Of a stretch of 64,000 nt of DNA, positions 53,253-62,021 are shown piece after piece. Numbering within the stretch: position 1 is the stretch's first letter; each line of letters starts with the position of its first letter. Both the position numbers and the translations under genes were made by a program. The notes below the pieces were generated by a model. That model was not told the origin of the DNA and ran no database searches. It was given only the letters and a program-made list of their open reading frames with translations. The stretch comes from Pedobacter sp. ok626 (GTDB lineage Bacteria; Bacteroidota; Bacteroidia; Sphingobacteriales; Sphingobacteriaceae): positions 124,001 through 188,000 of the forward strand of contig NZ_FNEX01000004.1 of assembly GCF_900100435.1 (NCBI RefSeq). The letters run 5' to 3'.

Positions 53253-54761
53253 TTAAAATTTTGTTTGCTGATCAGTTTTCTTGCTGATCAATAATAAGCC
53301 TATAAATGTTATCAATCCATTGACCAGGATCAATTCAACACTAAATTGGTAACCTCCCAACAATTGGGCCGAGTATTCATTTAGCAAGTAACAAATTGCC
53401 GGCGATATTATACATACGAAAGGAACTAATTTGTCGTGTAATCCACGTTTTTTTACAAAAAGTCCAAAACTATAAAGTCCTAACAGTGGGCCATAGGTGT
53501 AAGATGCCACTCTAAAAATTCCATTGACTACAGATTGGTCATTCAGGGCGTTAAATACAATGATGACCAGGAACATTAATAATGAAAAGGCAACGTGTAC
53601 AATATGACGTTTGCGTACAGCACTTGCGGAGTTGCCATTATCACCTTTATCCATTTGTAGGAAATCTACACAGAAAGAAGTAGTTAATGCAGTTAAAGCA
53701 GAGTCTGTGGTCGCAAAAGTTGCTGCGGTTAAGCCAAGCATAAATACAACTCCCGGGATGAGCGCCAGGTGGTTGAATGCAATCTCAGGGAATAAAAAGT
53801 CAGTTCTAGGTTTGCCAGTAACATAATCAACAGGAATTTCTATACCATTTTTTGTAGCATAAATGTATAGTAACGCACCAACACTTAAAAAGAAGATATT
53901 TAAAACAACAAATACCCCAGTAAAGGTGAACATGTTCTTTTGGGCTTCTCCTATAGTTTTCATACTTAGGTTTTTTTGCATCAAATCCTGATCAAGGCCT
54001 GTCATCGCAATGGTTACAAATATTCCTCCTAGCAATTGTTTACTGAAATGGAACTTGCTGGTGAGGAAGTCTTCATAAAAGAAGATTTTAGAATAACCGC
54101 TGTTTTTAATGGTCTCAAAGGCTTCCGGAATGTTCATGTGCAGACTGGTACATACAAAATAAATAGTCAGAAACACCGACAATACCAGGAAAAACGTTTG
54201 TAATGTGTCGGTAATGATAATGGTTTTTAATCCACCTTTAAAGGTGTAAGACCAGATCAGTCCTAAGGATATTAATACCGTAAGCCAGAAGGGAACTCCA
54301 TAGCTGTCGAATATAAACCTTTGCAATACAATTACTACGAGGTACAAGCGGAAAGCAGATCCTATGGTACGACTGATTAAAAAGATGGAAGCGGCAGTTT
54401 TATAGCTGTAATAACCTAGTCTTTGCTCAATATAGCTGTAGATAGAGGTCAACCTCATCCGATAATAAAGTGGGAGTAGGACTGTGGCTATAATGATGAA
54501 GCCGATCGCATTACCCAAAACAAATTGAAAATATTGGAATTGATTTCCAGCGGGTGAACCAACTTCTCCGGGAACGGAGATGAAAGTTACACCGGATAAT
54601 GCGGTGCCAATCATCCCAAAAGCCACCAAATACCATTTGGAGTTTCTGTTGGCAATAAAAAAGGTAGAGTTGTCAGACGATTTTTTTGAAGTTGCAAATG
54701 CAATAATGATCAAAATCAGAAAGTACCCAATTAAAAAAGACAAAAGTATAGCTGGAGTCAT
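53253..54761 (-). CDS. sodium:solute symporter (SSS family)
   Basis: A 502-residue membrane protein with about 13 TM helices. It shows SSS landmarks: WYLVAFGMIGTALSGVTFIS, the SIYSYIEQRLGYYSYK loop, and GLTAATFATTDSALTALTTSF (the Na2-site region with conserved Ser/Thr). It would use the sodium gradient to import a small solute, not identifiable here. It is divergent from recR, sharing a 69-nt promoter region that contains an 18-mer also found at 20459. The LOG gene follows on the same strand. Confidence 0.92.
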   Translation of the reverse strand: MTPAILLSFLIGYFLILIIIAFATSKKSSDNSTFFIANRNSKWYLVAFGMIGTALSGVTFISVPGEVGSPAGNQFQYFQFVLGNAIGFIIIATVLLPLYYRMRLTSIYSYIEQRLGYYSYKTAASIFLISRTIGSAFRLYLVVIVLQRFIFDSYGVPFWLTVLISLGLIWSYTFKGGLKTIIITDTLQTFFLVLSVFLTIYFVCTSLHMNIPEAFETIKNSGYSKIFFYEDFLTSKFHFSKQLLGGIFVTIAMTGLDQDLMQKNLSMKTIGEAQKNMFTFTGVFVVLNIFFLSVGALLYIYATKNGIEIPVDYVTGKPRTDFLFPEIAFNHLALIPGVVFMLGLTAATFATTDSALTALTTSFCVDFLQMDKGDNGNSASAVRKRHIVHVAFSLLMFLVIIVFNALNDQSVVNGIFRVASYTYGPLLGLYSFGLFVKKRGLHDKLVPFVCIISPAICYLLNEYSAQLLGGYQFSVELILVNGLITFIGLLLISKKTDQQTKF

Positions 54762-54789
54762 ATTATGTTTTTAGCAACTAAATGTAAGA

Positions 54790-54807
54790 AACCATCATGA
54801 GTTTACA
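54790..54807. repeat. 18-mer shared with the 20453-20513 inverted repeat
   Basis: AACCATCATGAGTTTACA here is identical to 20459-20476. It lies in the divergent recR/symporter promoter region, 11 nt before the recR -7 element. Could be a protein-binding site or a decayed copy of the palindromic element. Confidence 0.5.
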
Positions 54808-54818
54808 CAGATAAAATA

Positions 54819-54826
54819 TAAATTTG
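54819..54826 (+). promoter_or_regulatory. -7 element TAAATTTG, 4 nt before the recR ATG
   Basis: An exact TAnnTTTG match with four bases (TATC) to the ATG at 54831. Predicts a leaderless recR mRNA. Confidence 0.5.
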
Positions 54827-54830
54827 TATC

Positions 54831-55448
54831 ATGAATTTTTCTTCTAAGCTACTTGAAGACGCTGTTAATGAATTTTCTAAGCTGCCAGGTGTAGGACAAA
54901 AAACGGCACTGAGACTGGTATTGCATCTTTTGAATAAGGAACAGGAAGAAGTTGACCATTTCGGAAATTCAGTAATAAAACTTAGAAAAGAAATAAAGCA
55001 CTGTGGCGTGTGTCACAATATTTCTGACCATAACATTTGCGACATCTGTACTGCCAATAAAAGGGATAAAGATGTAATTTGTGTGGTAGAGGATACACGC
55101 GATGTGATGGCTGTGGAAAATACCGGTCAATACTTTGGTGTTTATCATGTGCTAGGTGGATTGATATCGCCTATGGATGGCGTAGGGCCTTCCGATCTCT
55201 TTATCGACTCCCTGGTGCAGCGTGTGGCTACAACTCCCGTAAAGGAGGTTATTTTAGCATTAAGCGCCACAATGGAAGGCGATACAACCCTCTTTTATTT
55301 ATATAAAAGACTTAAGGATTTTCAGATTCCAATTACTACTATCGCCAAGGGAATTGCTTTTGGTGGCGAGTTGGAGTATGCTGATGAGATTACGTTAGGG
55401 CGATCAATTGTTACCCGGGTACCTTATCACAACTCATTAATTAAATAA
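54831..55448 (+). CDS. recR: recombination protein RecR
   Basis: A 205-residue RecR. It has the helix-hairpin-helix [17 protein letters not shown], the four-Cys zinc finger [16 protein letters not shown], and a Toprim domain beginning [15 protein letters not shown] with [16 protein letters not shown]. The C-terminus ([11 protein letters not shown]) lacks long extensions, as usual. RecR works with RecO/RecF to load RecA at gaps. The SDR gene follows 5 nt after the stop, probably co-transcribed. Confidence 0.96.
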   Translation: MNFSSKLLEDAVNEFSKLPGVGQKTALRLVLHLLNKEQEEVDHFGNSVIKLRKEIKHCGVCHNISDHNICDICTANKRDKDVICVVEDTRDVMAVENTGQYFGVYHVLGGLISPMDGVGPSDLFIDSLVQRVATTPVKEVILALSATMEGDTTLFYLYKRLKDFQIPITTIAKGIAFGGELEYADEITLGRSIVTRVPYHNSLIK

Positions 55449-55453
55449 CCCGT

Positions 55454-56269
55454 ATGGATTTTAAGAATAAAGTAGTTATAGTTACCGGTGCGTCATCGGG
55501 TATTGGTAAAGCTTGTGCAGAAGAGTTTGCAAAACGCGGCGCTAATCTGGTACTGGCAGCCAGACAATATGTAACCCTTTGCGAAATTACAGCTGATCTG
55601 GAAAACAAGTATGGTATAAAAGCCGTGGCTGTGCAAACAGATGTGAGCAAGGAAGAAGATTGTAGATTGTTGATCAAACAAGCTTTAATTACATTTAATA
55701 GAATTGATGTTTTGATCAATAATGCAGGCTTATCTATGCGTGCGTTATTTGATGAACTTGATCTTTCTGTATTGAAAAACCTGATGGATGTGAATTTTTG
55801 GGGTACGGTCTATTGTACTAAGTACGCTTTACCAGAGATTCTCAAGGCGAAAGGGAGCATTGTAGGTGTATCTTCAATAGCAGGTTATCGTGGCTTGCCA
55901 GGTCGTACCGGTTATTCAGCTTCAAAATTTGCGATGAACGGGTTTATGGAGTCTTTACGTACGGAGTTGCTTAAAACAGGTGTGCATGTGATGGTAGCCT
56001 GTCCGGGCTTTACAGCTTCTAACATACGGGTTACGGCTTTGGCTAAAGATGGGGCCTCGCATGGAGAGACAAGTATGGAAGAGGGAAAGATGATGAGTGC
56101 TGACACGGTTGCGCACACTATCGCTGATGGAATTGTTGCCCGTAAGCGGACGCTAATTATGACAGGACAAGGGAAATTGACGGTTTGGATCAATAAACTG
56201 CTGCCTGCGTTGGCTGATAAGCTGGTTTTCAACCATTTTACCAAAGAGAAAAATGCACTCATTAAATAA
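55454..56269 (+). CDS. SDR family oxidoreductase
   Basis: A 271-residue classical short-chain dehydrogenase. It has the NAD(P)-binding VTGASSGIGKACAEEFAKRG with AARQ after strand 2, DVLINNAGLSM, and the catalytic Ser and Tyr-x-x-x-Lys (VGVSSIAGYRGLPGRTGYSASK). ACPGFTASNIR follows. Substrate is unknown; many homologues next to recR are annotated only as SDR. It is 5 nt downstream of recR. The trp leader region begins just after it. Confidence 0.92.
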   Translation: MDFKNKVVIVTGASSGIGKACAEEFAKRGANLVLAARQYVTLCEITADLENKYGIKAVAVQTDVSKEEDCRLLIKQALITFNRIDVLINNAGLSMRALFDELDLSVLKNLMDVNFWGTVYCTKYALPEILKAKGSIVGVSSIAGYRGLPGRTGYSASKFAMNGFMESLRTELLKTGVHVMVACPGFTASNIRVTALAKDGASHGETSMEEGKMMSADTVAHTIADGIVARKRTLIMTGQGKLTVWINKLLPALADKLVFNHFTKEKNALIK

Positions 56270-56285
56270 TTTTTTTTAACAAACA

Positions 56286-56317
56286 TTTGGTGCTTTGCAA
56301 AAGGAATTCCATATTTG
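56286..56317 (+). promoter_or_regulatory. probable promoter of the trp operon
   Basis: TTTG (56286-56289), 20-nt spacer, CATATTTG (56310-56317): one mismatch to TTTG-N20-TAnnTTTG, placed 5 nt before the leader-peptide ATG. Confidence 0.5.
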
Positions 56318-56322
56318 CCATA

Positions 56323-56376
56323 ATGATACTAACAAACGGACTTAATAACTGGTGGTGGCACAACGCAAATGCGTAG
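56323..56376 (+). CDS. trpL: trp leader peptide (17 aa, three consecutive Trp)
   Basis: A short reading frame, MILTNGLNNWWWHNANA, followed by TAG at 56374. The three TGG codons at 56350-56358 are the tryptophan-sensing site: ribosome stalling there when charged tRNA-Trp is scarce would change the downstream fold. It lies directly before an attenuator and trpD. In a short random frame a WWW run is very unlikely. Confidence 0.9.
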   Translation: MILTNGLNNWWWHNANA

Positions 56377-56379
56377 TGT

Positions 56380-56447
56380 AACCCTGTATTGAACGTTTTT
56401 ATTTTATATAATAATATTTGAGGGTTGCTTTAAGGCAGCCCTTTTTT
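56380..56447 (+). promoter_or_regulatory. trp attenuator (antiterminator and terminator)
   Basis: The terminator is GGGTTGC (56422-56428), loop, GCAGCCC (56435-56441), then six T. The antiterminator alternative pairs AACCCT (56380-56385) with AGGGTT (56421-56426), destroying the terminator. A protector hairpin CACAACGC / GCGTAGTG (56359-56366 with 56371-56378, one mismatch) sits just after the Trp codons. A ribosome stalled at WWW would open it. All parts of a classical attenuator are present. Confidence 0.9.
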
Positions 56448-56489
56448 GTTTTACAAGCTTTTTACAAACTTCCTTTTAGAAGTCATAAC

Positions 56490-57479
56490 ATGAAGAAAAT
56501 ACTTAATCACCTATTTGAAAACAAGACCTTTAGCCGATCCGAGGCACAAAGAATTTTAACGGCTATTGCGTTGGGAGAGTTTAATACTTCGCAGATTGCT
56601 GCATTCATTACTGCCTATGGGATGCGTAATATTACCGTTGAAGAGTTGCAGGGGTTTAGGGATGCAATGCTTGATTTATGCGTAAAACTAGACTTTTCTG
56701 ATTTTGAACTGGTAGATCTTTGTGGTACCGGTGGCGATGGCAAAGACACTTTCAATATTTCTACGCTGGCCTCGTTTATTACTGCTGGAGCAGGTTATAA
56801 AGTCGCTAAACATGGTAACTATGGGGTGTCATCAGGTTGTGGCTCCTCTAACGTGATGGAATATCTGGGGTATTCATTTACCAATGATCAGGATGTGCTA
56901 AAAAGAAGCCTGGATCATGCCGGTATCTGCTTCATTCACGCGCCATTGTTTAATCCGGCGATGAAAACTGTTGCACCTATCCGTAAGGAGCTTGGTGTAA
57001 AAACATTTTTCAATATGTTGGGGCCAATGGTAAATCCTGCACAGCCTAAAAATCAGATTGTAGGTGTTTTTAGTCTGGAATTAGCGCGTTTATACGCTTA
57101 CTTATATCAGGATACCGATAAAAACTATACTATTCTACATGCTGTTGATGGTTTTGATGAGGTTTCTTTAACCTGCGATATCAAAACCTTTAGCAAAAAA
57201 GGTGAAGCCCTGTTAAAAGTTGGTGATTTGGGCTTTGATCAAATATCTGAAGATCGGATAAAAGGTGGCGATACCGTTGAGTCATCTGCAGAGATATTTA
57301 TGAATGTGTTAAATGGCAAGGGGACTGATGAGCAGAATAGTGTTGTGTTATGTAACGCTGCTTTGGCCATACAGACCATCGATGATACTAAAACTTTTGC
57401 AGATTGCTTTTACGAAGCTGAGGCTTCTTTGATGGGAAAGAAAGCACTGACTAGCTTTAAAAAACTAACCGGAAGATAA
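56490..57479 (+). CDS. trpD: anthranilate phosphoribosyltransferase
   Basis: A 329-residue TrpD that joins anthranilate to PRPP. It has the PRPP/Mg site DLCGTGGDGKDTFNISTL, KHGNYGVSSGCGSSNVMEYLG and RKELGVKTFFNMLGPMVNPA. The start is the ATG at 56490 (MKKILNHLFENKTFSR), the family start; a longer in-frame reading would run back through the attenuator. First structural gene after the trp leader. trpE, trpG and trpC are not in this cluster. Confidence 0.96.
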   Translation: MKKILNHLFENKTFSRSEAQRILTAIALGEFNTSQIAAFITAYGMRNITVEELQGFRDAMLDLCVKLDFSDFELVDLCGTGGDGKDTFNISTLASFITAGAGYKVAKHGNYGVSSGCGSSNVMEYLGYSFTNDQDVLKRSLDHAGICFIHAPLFNPAMKTVAPIRKELGVKTFFNMLGPMVNPAQPKNQIVGVFSLELARLYAYLYQDTDKNYTILHAVDGFDEVSLTCDIKTFSKKGEALLKVGDLGFDQISEDRIKGGDTVESSAEIFMNVLNGKGTDEQNSVVLCNAALAIQTIDDTKTFADCFYEAEASLMGKKALTSFKKLTGR

Positions 57480-57517
57480 ACCACCTTTAATTTAACAAAG
57501 GTATTAATTGTAAACAA

Positions 57518-58156
57518 ATGGATGTTAAACTGAAAATATGCGGAATGAGATTGCCTGATAATATACAGGCTGTTACCACCTTGCAACCCGATTATTTAGG
57601 CTTTATCTTTTATAGGGGGTCTAAACGCTTTGTGGATGGCTTAACTCCTTCCTTTGTTAAAAATCTACCCGCAGGAATCAGGAGAACAGGTGTTTTTGTG
57701 AATGAAGAGTTGGATAGGGTAGCCCAGCTGGCAGTTATGTATGGGTTGAATGCTGTTCAATTACATGGGCAGGAGCCTGTAAAATATTGTATAGCCTTAA
57801 AGGGCTTACTTGCAGATACGGGGATAGTACTGATCAAAGCATTTGGTGTGGATGAACAGTTCGATTTCGATACATTGAATGCTTATGCGAATGTAGCTGA
57901 TTACTTTTTGTTTGATACACAAACTCCGGATCATGGTGGTTCTGGTAAAGTCTTTAACTGGTCGCTCCTTGAGAACTATAAGTTAAATAAGCCTTATTTT
58001 TTAAGTGGAGGTATAGGTCCGGATAGTATTGAGCAATTGAAACAAATAAATGATTCCCGTTTGTATGCCATTGATATCAACAGTAGGTTTGAGTTGGCGC
58101 CGGGATTAAAGGACATAGATAAATTGAATGATTTTAAGCATAAACTAGCAATATGA
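57518..58156 (+). CDS. trpF: phosphoribosylanthranilate isomerase
   Basis: A 212-residue TIM-barrel enzyme with LKICGMR (general base Cys), [45 protein letters not shown] (catalytic Asp) and [11 protein letters not shown]. It converts phosphoribosylanthranilate to CdRP. 38 nt after trpD; overlaps trpB by 4 nt (ATGA), so translation is coupled. trpC, normally between trpD and trpF, is absent here. Confidence 0.95.
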   Translation: MDVKLKICGMRLPDNIQAVTTLQPDYLGFIFYRGSKRFVDGLTPSFVKNLPAGIRRTGVFVNEELDRVAQLAVMYGLNAVQLHGQEPVKYCIALKGLLADTGIVLIKAFGVDEQFDFDTLNAYANVADYFLFDTQTPDHGGSGKVFNWSLLENYKLNKPYFLSGGIGPDSIEQLKQINDSRLYAIDINSRFELAPGLKDIDKLNDFKHKLAI

Positions 58157-59334
58157 GTTATTTTGTAAATGATAAAGGTTATTATGGAGATTTTGGTGGA
58201 GCGTATATCCCCGAAATGCTTTATCCCAATGTAGAAGAGCTGAGACAGAATTACCTTAAAATAATTGGTGATGAATCCTTTCAAAAGGAGTTTCATCAGC
58301 TACTTAAAGATTACGTTGGGAGACCTTCTCCTTTGTATTTGGCCAAGCGCTTGTCGAAAAAATACAACGCCAATATCTTTCTGAAAAGAGAGGATTTGAA
58401 CCATACTGGTGCACACAAAATTAACAATACCATCGGGCAGATTCTATTGGCCGAACGTCTTGGTAAAAAACGAATCATTGCCGAAACAGGTGCGGGGCAA
58501 CATGGCGTAGCTACAGCTACCGTATGTGCTTTGAGAGGTTTAGAGTGTGTAGTTTATATGGGGGAGGTTGATATTGAACGTCAGGCTCCCAATGTCGCCA
58601 GAATGAAAATGCTGGGCGCAAAAGTGGTGCCTGCAACTTCAGGAAGTAAAACTTTAAAAGATGCAACTAATGAGGCTATGCGCGACTGGATCAATAATCC
58701 GGTAGATACTCATTATATCATCGGATCTGTAGTTGGTCCACATCCTTATCCTGATATGGTGGCTATCTTTCAGTCTATTATCTCTGAAGAAACCAAGAAG
58801 CAATTGATCGAGCAGACTGGAAATGATCAGCCTGATTATGTGCTGGCTTGTGTAGGTGGTGGTAGCAATGCGATGGGGATGTTTTTTCATTTTATTGATG
58901 ATGAAAATGTAAAGCTGGTTGCTGTTGAAGCTGGTGGTAAAGGTGTGGACACTGGTTTCTCTGCTGCGACAACGTTTTTAGGTAAAGAAGGCGTGTTGCA
59001 CGGAAGTAGAAGTATTTTGATGCAAACAGAGGACGGACAAGTGGTGGAGCCTCATTCTGTGTCTGCAGGGTTGGATTATCCGGGTATTGGCCCTCAGCAT
59101 GCGCATTTGTTTAAAACGGGGCGCGGCCAATATGTTTCTATTACAGATGACGAAGCGCTACAGGCTGGTTTGTTATTGACACAAATGGAGGGGATCATTC
59201 CGGCAATCGAAAGCGCACATGCATTGGCTTATCTGGAGAAGATGACCTTTACAGGGAAAGAAAACGTAGTGGTTTGCTTGTCGGGAAGAGGAGATAAGGA
59301 TATGGATACTTACATGAAGTACTTTAATTTATAA
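58153..59334 (+). CDS. trpB: tryptophan synthase beta subunit
   Basis: A 393-residue TrpB with the PLP lysine in [28 protein letters not shown], the phosphate-binding [10 protein letters not shown] and [10 protein letters not shown] at the end. It condenses indole and serine in the TrpA2B2 complex. It belongs to the TrpB1 type that pairs with TrpA. Starts within the trpF stop; trpA follows after 17 nt. Confidence 0.97.
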   Translation: MSYFVNDKGYYGDFGGAYIPEMLYPNVEELRQNYLKIIGDESFQKEFHQLLKDYVGRPSPLYLAKRLSKKYNANIFLKREDLNHTGAHKINNTIGQILLAERLGKKRIIAETGAGQHGVATATVCALRGLECVVYMGEVDIERQAPNVARMKMLGAKVVPATSGSKTLKDATNEAMRDWINNPVDTHYIIGSVVGPHPYPDMVAIFQSIISEETKKQLIEQTGNDQPDYVLACVGGGSNAMGMFFHFIDDENVKLVAVEAGGKGVDTGFSAATTFLGKEGVLHGSRSILMQTEDGQVVEPHSVSAGLDYPGIGPQHAHLFKTGRGQYVSITDDEALQAGLLLTQMEGIIPAIESAHALAYLEKMTFTGKENVVVCLSGRGDKDMDTYMKYFNL

Positions 59335-59351
59335 TTGAATATTTAAAAGTA

Positions 59352-60119
59352 ATGAGCAGAATAAAAGAACTTTTTCAGAACAAGAAAAACATACTGTCAA
59401 TATATTATACAGCTGGCTATCCGGGTTTAAATGATACGGTAAATATAGCAGAAGCATTGGAGCAGGCTGGGGCCGACCTTTTAGAGATCGGATTCCCTTA
59501 TTCAGATCCTGTTGCTGATGGGCCAACTATTCAGGCTAGCAGTAAGCAATCATTAGATCAGGGGATGACTTTAAAGTTGTTGTTTGAACAGCTTGCAGCG
59601 CTTCGTAAAAGGGTGAATATTCCTGTTTTGCTGATGGGTTATGTAAATCCGCTATTGCAATTTGGGGTGGAGAATTTTTGCAAAGCCTGTGTGGAAGTAG
59701 GGGTAGATGGTTGCATAGTGCCCGATCTACCGATGGCAGAGTACGAAGAATTGTATCAAACGATATTTGAAGAGAATGGCTTGAGCAATATATTTCTGGT
59801 TACCCCGCAAACTTCGCCAGAACGTATCCGCAAAATCGACGGTTTAACCAATGGTTTTATTTACCTGATTTCTACTTCAGCTACCACTGGTCAGCACCTG
59901 CAAGTTTCTGAAGATACGGAGAGCTATTTCTCTAGAATTACAGCTATGAAACTCAATAATCCAACGATGATCGGTTTTGGGATTAATAGTAAGGAGACTT
60001 TTGATAAGGCTTGTCAATATGCCAATGGTGCAATTATAGGTAGCGCCTTTGTTAAAGCACTTGATCCGAATGATTTAAACGGCAGCATCAAAACTTTTAT
60101 GCAAAAGTTTAAGCAATAA
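59352..60119 (+). CDS. trpA: tryptophan synthase alpha subunit
   Basis: A 255-residue TIM barrel with LLEIGFPYSDPVADGPTIQ (catalytic Glu and Asp), VDGCIVPDLPMAEYEE, FIYLISTSATTGQ and GFGINSKETF. It makes indole from indole-3-glycerol phosphate. Last gene of the trp operon. Its 3' end overlaps the convergent nhaA gene by 11 nt, leaving no room for a separate terminator. Confidence 0.96.
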   Translation: MSRIKELFQNKKNILSIYYTAGYPGLNDTVNIAEALEQAGADLLEIGFPYSDPVADGPTIQASSKQSLDQGMTLKLLFEQLAALRKRVNIPVLLMGYVNPLLQFGVENFCKACVEVGVDGCIVPDLPMAEYEELYQTIFEENGLSNIFLVTPQTSPERIRKIDGLTNGFIYLISTSATTGQHLQVSEDTESYFSRITAMKLNNPTMIGFGINSKETFDKACQYANGAIIGSAFVKALDPNDLNGSIKTFMQKFKQ

Positions 60120-61293
60120 CCTCTGATTTCTTTTTAGGGATTGATTTTAAAAAGATAAAACCAACAAGGCCTGATATTACAGAAGCACAAAGTACAGCAA
60201 ACTTAGCTTCTGTAATATGAAGCTCATCGCTAAAAGATAGCAAGGAAATAAAGATAGACATGGTAAAGCCGATACCGGCGAGCATGCCCAATCCTATAAT
60301 GTGTTTCCATCCCGATCTAGTCGGTAAACTCCCCAGCTTAAGTTTTACGCCTATCCAGGAGAATAATGTTACCCCGATAGTTTTACCAGCAAATAGCCCA
60401 ACAATAATACCCAAGCCAAGCGGAGATGCAAGACCATCAACCATCTCTTTTTGAAAAGTGATATTGGTGTTGGCTAAAGCAAAAATGGGCATGATAAAGT
60501 AATTTACAGGTCCATTTAGCAAATGCTCCAATTTTTCAAGGGGCGATTCTATATTGGTTTTATTCGTTGGAATGGTTAAGGCTAAAAGCACTCCGGCAAT
60601 TGTAGCGTGTATGCCTGAGTGGTGAATAAAATACCACAGAAATACACCAGGTATAAGGTAGAAATATAGTGGTTTGATGTTAAAGAAGTTGAAGATTAGC
60701 AATAAGGCTAAAACTCCTCCAGCCATTAGGAGGTAATGGAAGTGGACTTCATTGGTGTAAAATACGGCAATTACTAAAATGGCGCCAAGGTCATCTACGA
60801 TGGCTAAAGCAGCTAAAAATACTTTTAATGATGTAGGGACGCTTTTGCCTAACATAGATATGATGGCCAATGCAAAAGCAATGTCAGTTGCCATTGGTAT
60901 ACCCCATCCAGAAGCAGTAGATTGCCCTTTATTGAACATAAAATAAATGAAAGCAGGAACCAACATTCCACCCAAAGCAGCGATTACAGGTAGCGATGCT
61001 TTCTTTACGGAAGAGAGTTCTCCCTCTATCATTTCACGCTTAATCTCTAAACCTACTAGTAAAAAGAACACAGCCATTAAGGCATCATTTATCCAGGCAG
61101 ATACAGTAAATGAATAGATTTGCGTACCAAAGGTAAAACCAAAATCTGTAGCCAATAAAGTAGAAAAGGCGGGAGCGTAAGATGAGTTGGCAATAAAGAG
61201 CGAAACAGCTACGCAAACAAGGAGAATTACACCACCAATTTGACCAGAGCGAAAGAAGTCTTTAAAAGCTTGTACATTTAATAGTTTAGCCAT
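60109..61293 (-). CDS. nhaA: Na(+)/H(+) antiporter NhaA
   Basis: A 394-residue antiporter with about 12 TM helices. It has VFFLLVGLEIKREMIEGELS, MATDIAFALAIISMLGKSVP and the paired aspartates in ALAIVDDLGAILVIAVFY, which bind Na+. Also visible are GLMLAGIGFTMS-type GMLAGIGFTMSIFI residues. It exports Na+ and keeps pH homeostasis in the inner membrane. On the minus strand a TATCTTTA element (one base off TAnnTTTG) lies 5 nt before the start. Confidence 0.96.
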   Translation of the reverse strand: MAKLLNVQAFKDFFRSGQIGGVILLVCVAVSLFIANSSYAPAFSTLLATDFGFTFGTQIYSFTVSAWINDALMAVFFLLVGLEIKREMIEGELSSVKKASLPVIAALGGMLVPAFIYFMFNKGQSTASGWGIPMATDIAFALAIISMLGKSVPTSLKVFLAALAIVDDLGAILVIAVFYTNEVHFHYLLMAGGVLALLLIFNFFNIKPLYFYLIPGVFLWYFIHHSGIHATIAGVLLALTIPTNKTNIESPLEKLEHLLNGPVNYFIMPIFALANTNITFQKEMVDGLASPLGLGIIVGLFAGKTIGVTLFSWIGVKLKLGSLPTRSGWKHIIGLGMLAGIGFTMSIFISLLSFSDELHITEAKFAVLCASVISGLVGFIFLKSIPKKKSEVIA

Positions 61294-61322
61294 ATGGGTA
61301 AAGATAACTATTTTGAATAAAA

Positions 61323-61943
61323 CTATAGAAAACTACTCAGGTCTCCTTTTCCTTCACGGATGATTTCAAAGTCACCGGAGGTACAATCTACAACAGTAGA
61401 TGCTTCATTATCACCATATCCACCATCAATTACAATGTCGACCAATTCTTCATATTTTTCATGAATCAATTCGGGGTCGGTTGAATATTCAATCACCTCA
61501 TCGTCGTCGCGTATAGAGGTCGAAAGAATAGGGTTTCCCAATTGCCTTACAATTTCCTGCGCAATTGCGTTATCAGGTACCCTTATACCAATAGTTTTTT
61601 TGTTAGAACTAAGTAGTTTAGGTACATTATTGTTTGCATTTAGAATAAAGGTGAATGGTCCTGGGAGTGCTTTTTTTAATACCCTGAAGGTAGCCGTGTC
61701 AATAGGTTTAATGAAATCTGAAATGTGTCTTAGATCGGAGCATATAAAAGAAAAGTTTGCCTTCTCAGGCTTAATTCCTCTTATCCTACATATCTTCTCA
61801 ATGGCTTTGTGGTTTGTGATGTCGCAGCCTAATCCGTAAATTGTATCAGTAGGGTAAATGATTAAACCACCCTTTTTTAAGACTTCAACAATTTGTTCTA
61901 TTGCTTTAGGATTTGGGTTCTCAGGATAGATTTTGATAAGCAT
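61323..61943 (-). CDS. tsaC: L-threonylcarbamoyladenylate synthase (TsaC/Sua5/YrdC)
   Basis: A 206-residue YrdC-domain enzyme making threonylcarbamoyl-AMP for the t6A37 modification of tRNAs. Seen are GGLIIYPTDTIYGLGCDI, KAIEKICRIRGIKPEKANFSFIC, LPGPFTFILNAN, KTIGIRVPDN and the C-terminal STVVDCTSGDFEIIREGKG. It lacks the extra Sua5 C-terminal domain. It is about 30 nt upstream of nhaA on the same strand, possibly co-transcribed, and divergent from the glutamate-synthase-like gene. Confidence 0.94.
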   Translation of the reverse strand: MLIKIYPENPNPKAIEQIVEVLKKGGLIIYPTDTIYGLGCDITNHKAIEKICRIRGIKPEKANFSFICSDLRHISDFIKPIDTATFRVLKKALPGPFTFILNANNNVPKLLSSNKKTIGIRVPDNAIAQEIVRQLGNPILSTSIRDDDEVIEYSTDPELIHEKYEELVDIVIDGGYGDNEASTVVDCTSGDFEIIREGKGDLSSFL

Positions 61944-62021
61944 ATGTAAAATTACACAAATCTTAGGCCGAAATTGGATTATTATTGGTCAATTTGCAGG
62001 TCATTTACTAAATTGATAAGT

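Noticed and set aside
60109-60119. 11-nt convergent overlap of trpA and nhaA as a regulatory antisense device
   Set aside because: Short tail-to-tail overlaps are common and nothing else supports regulation here.
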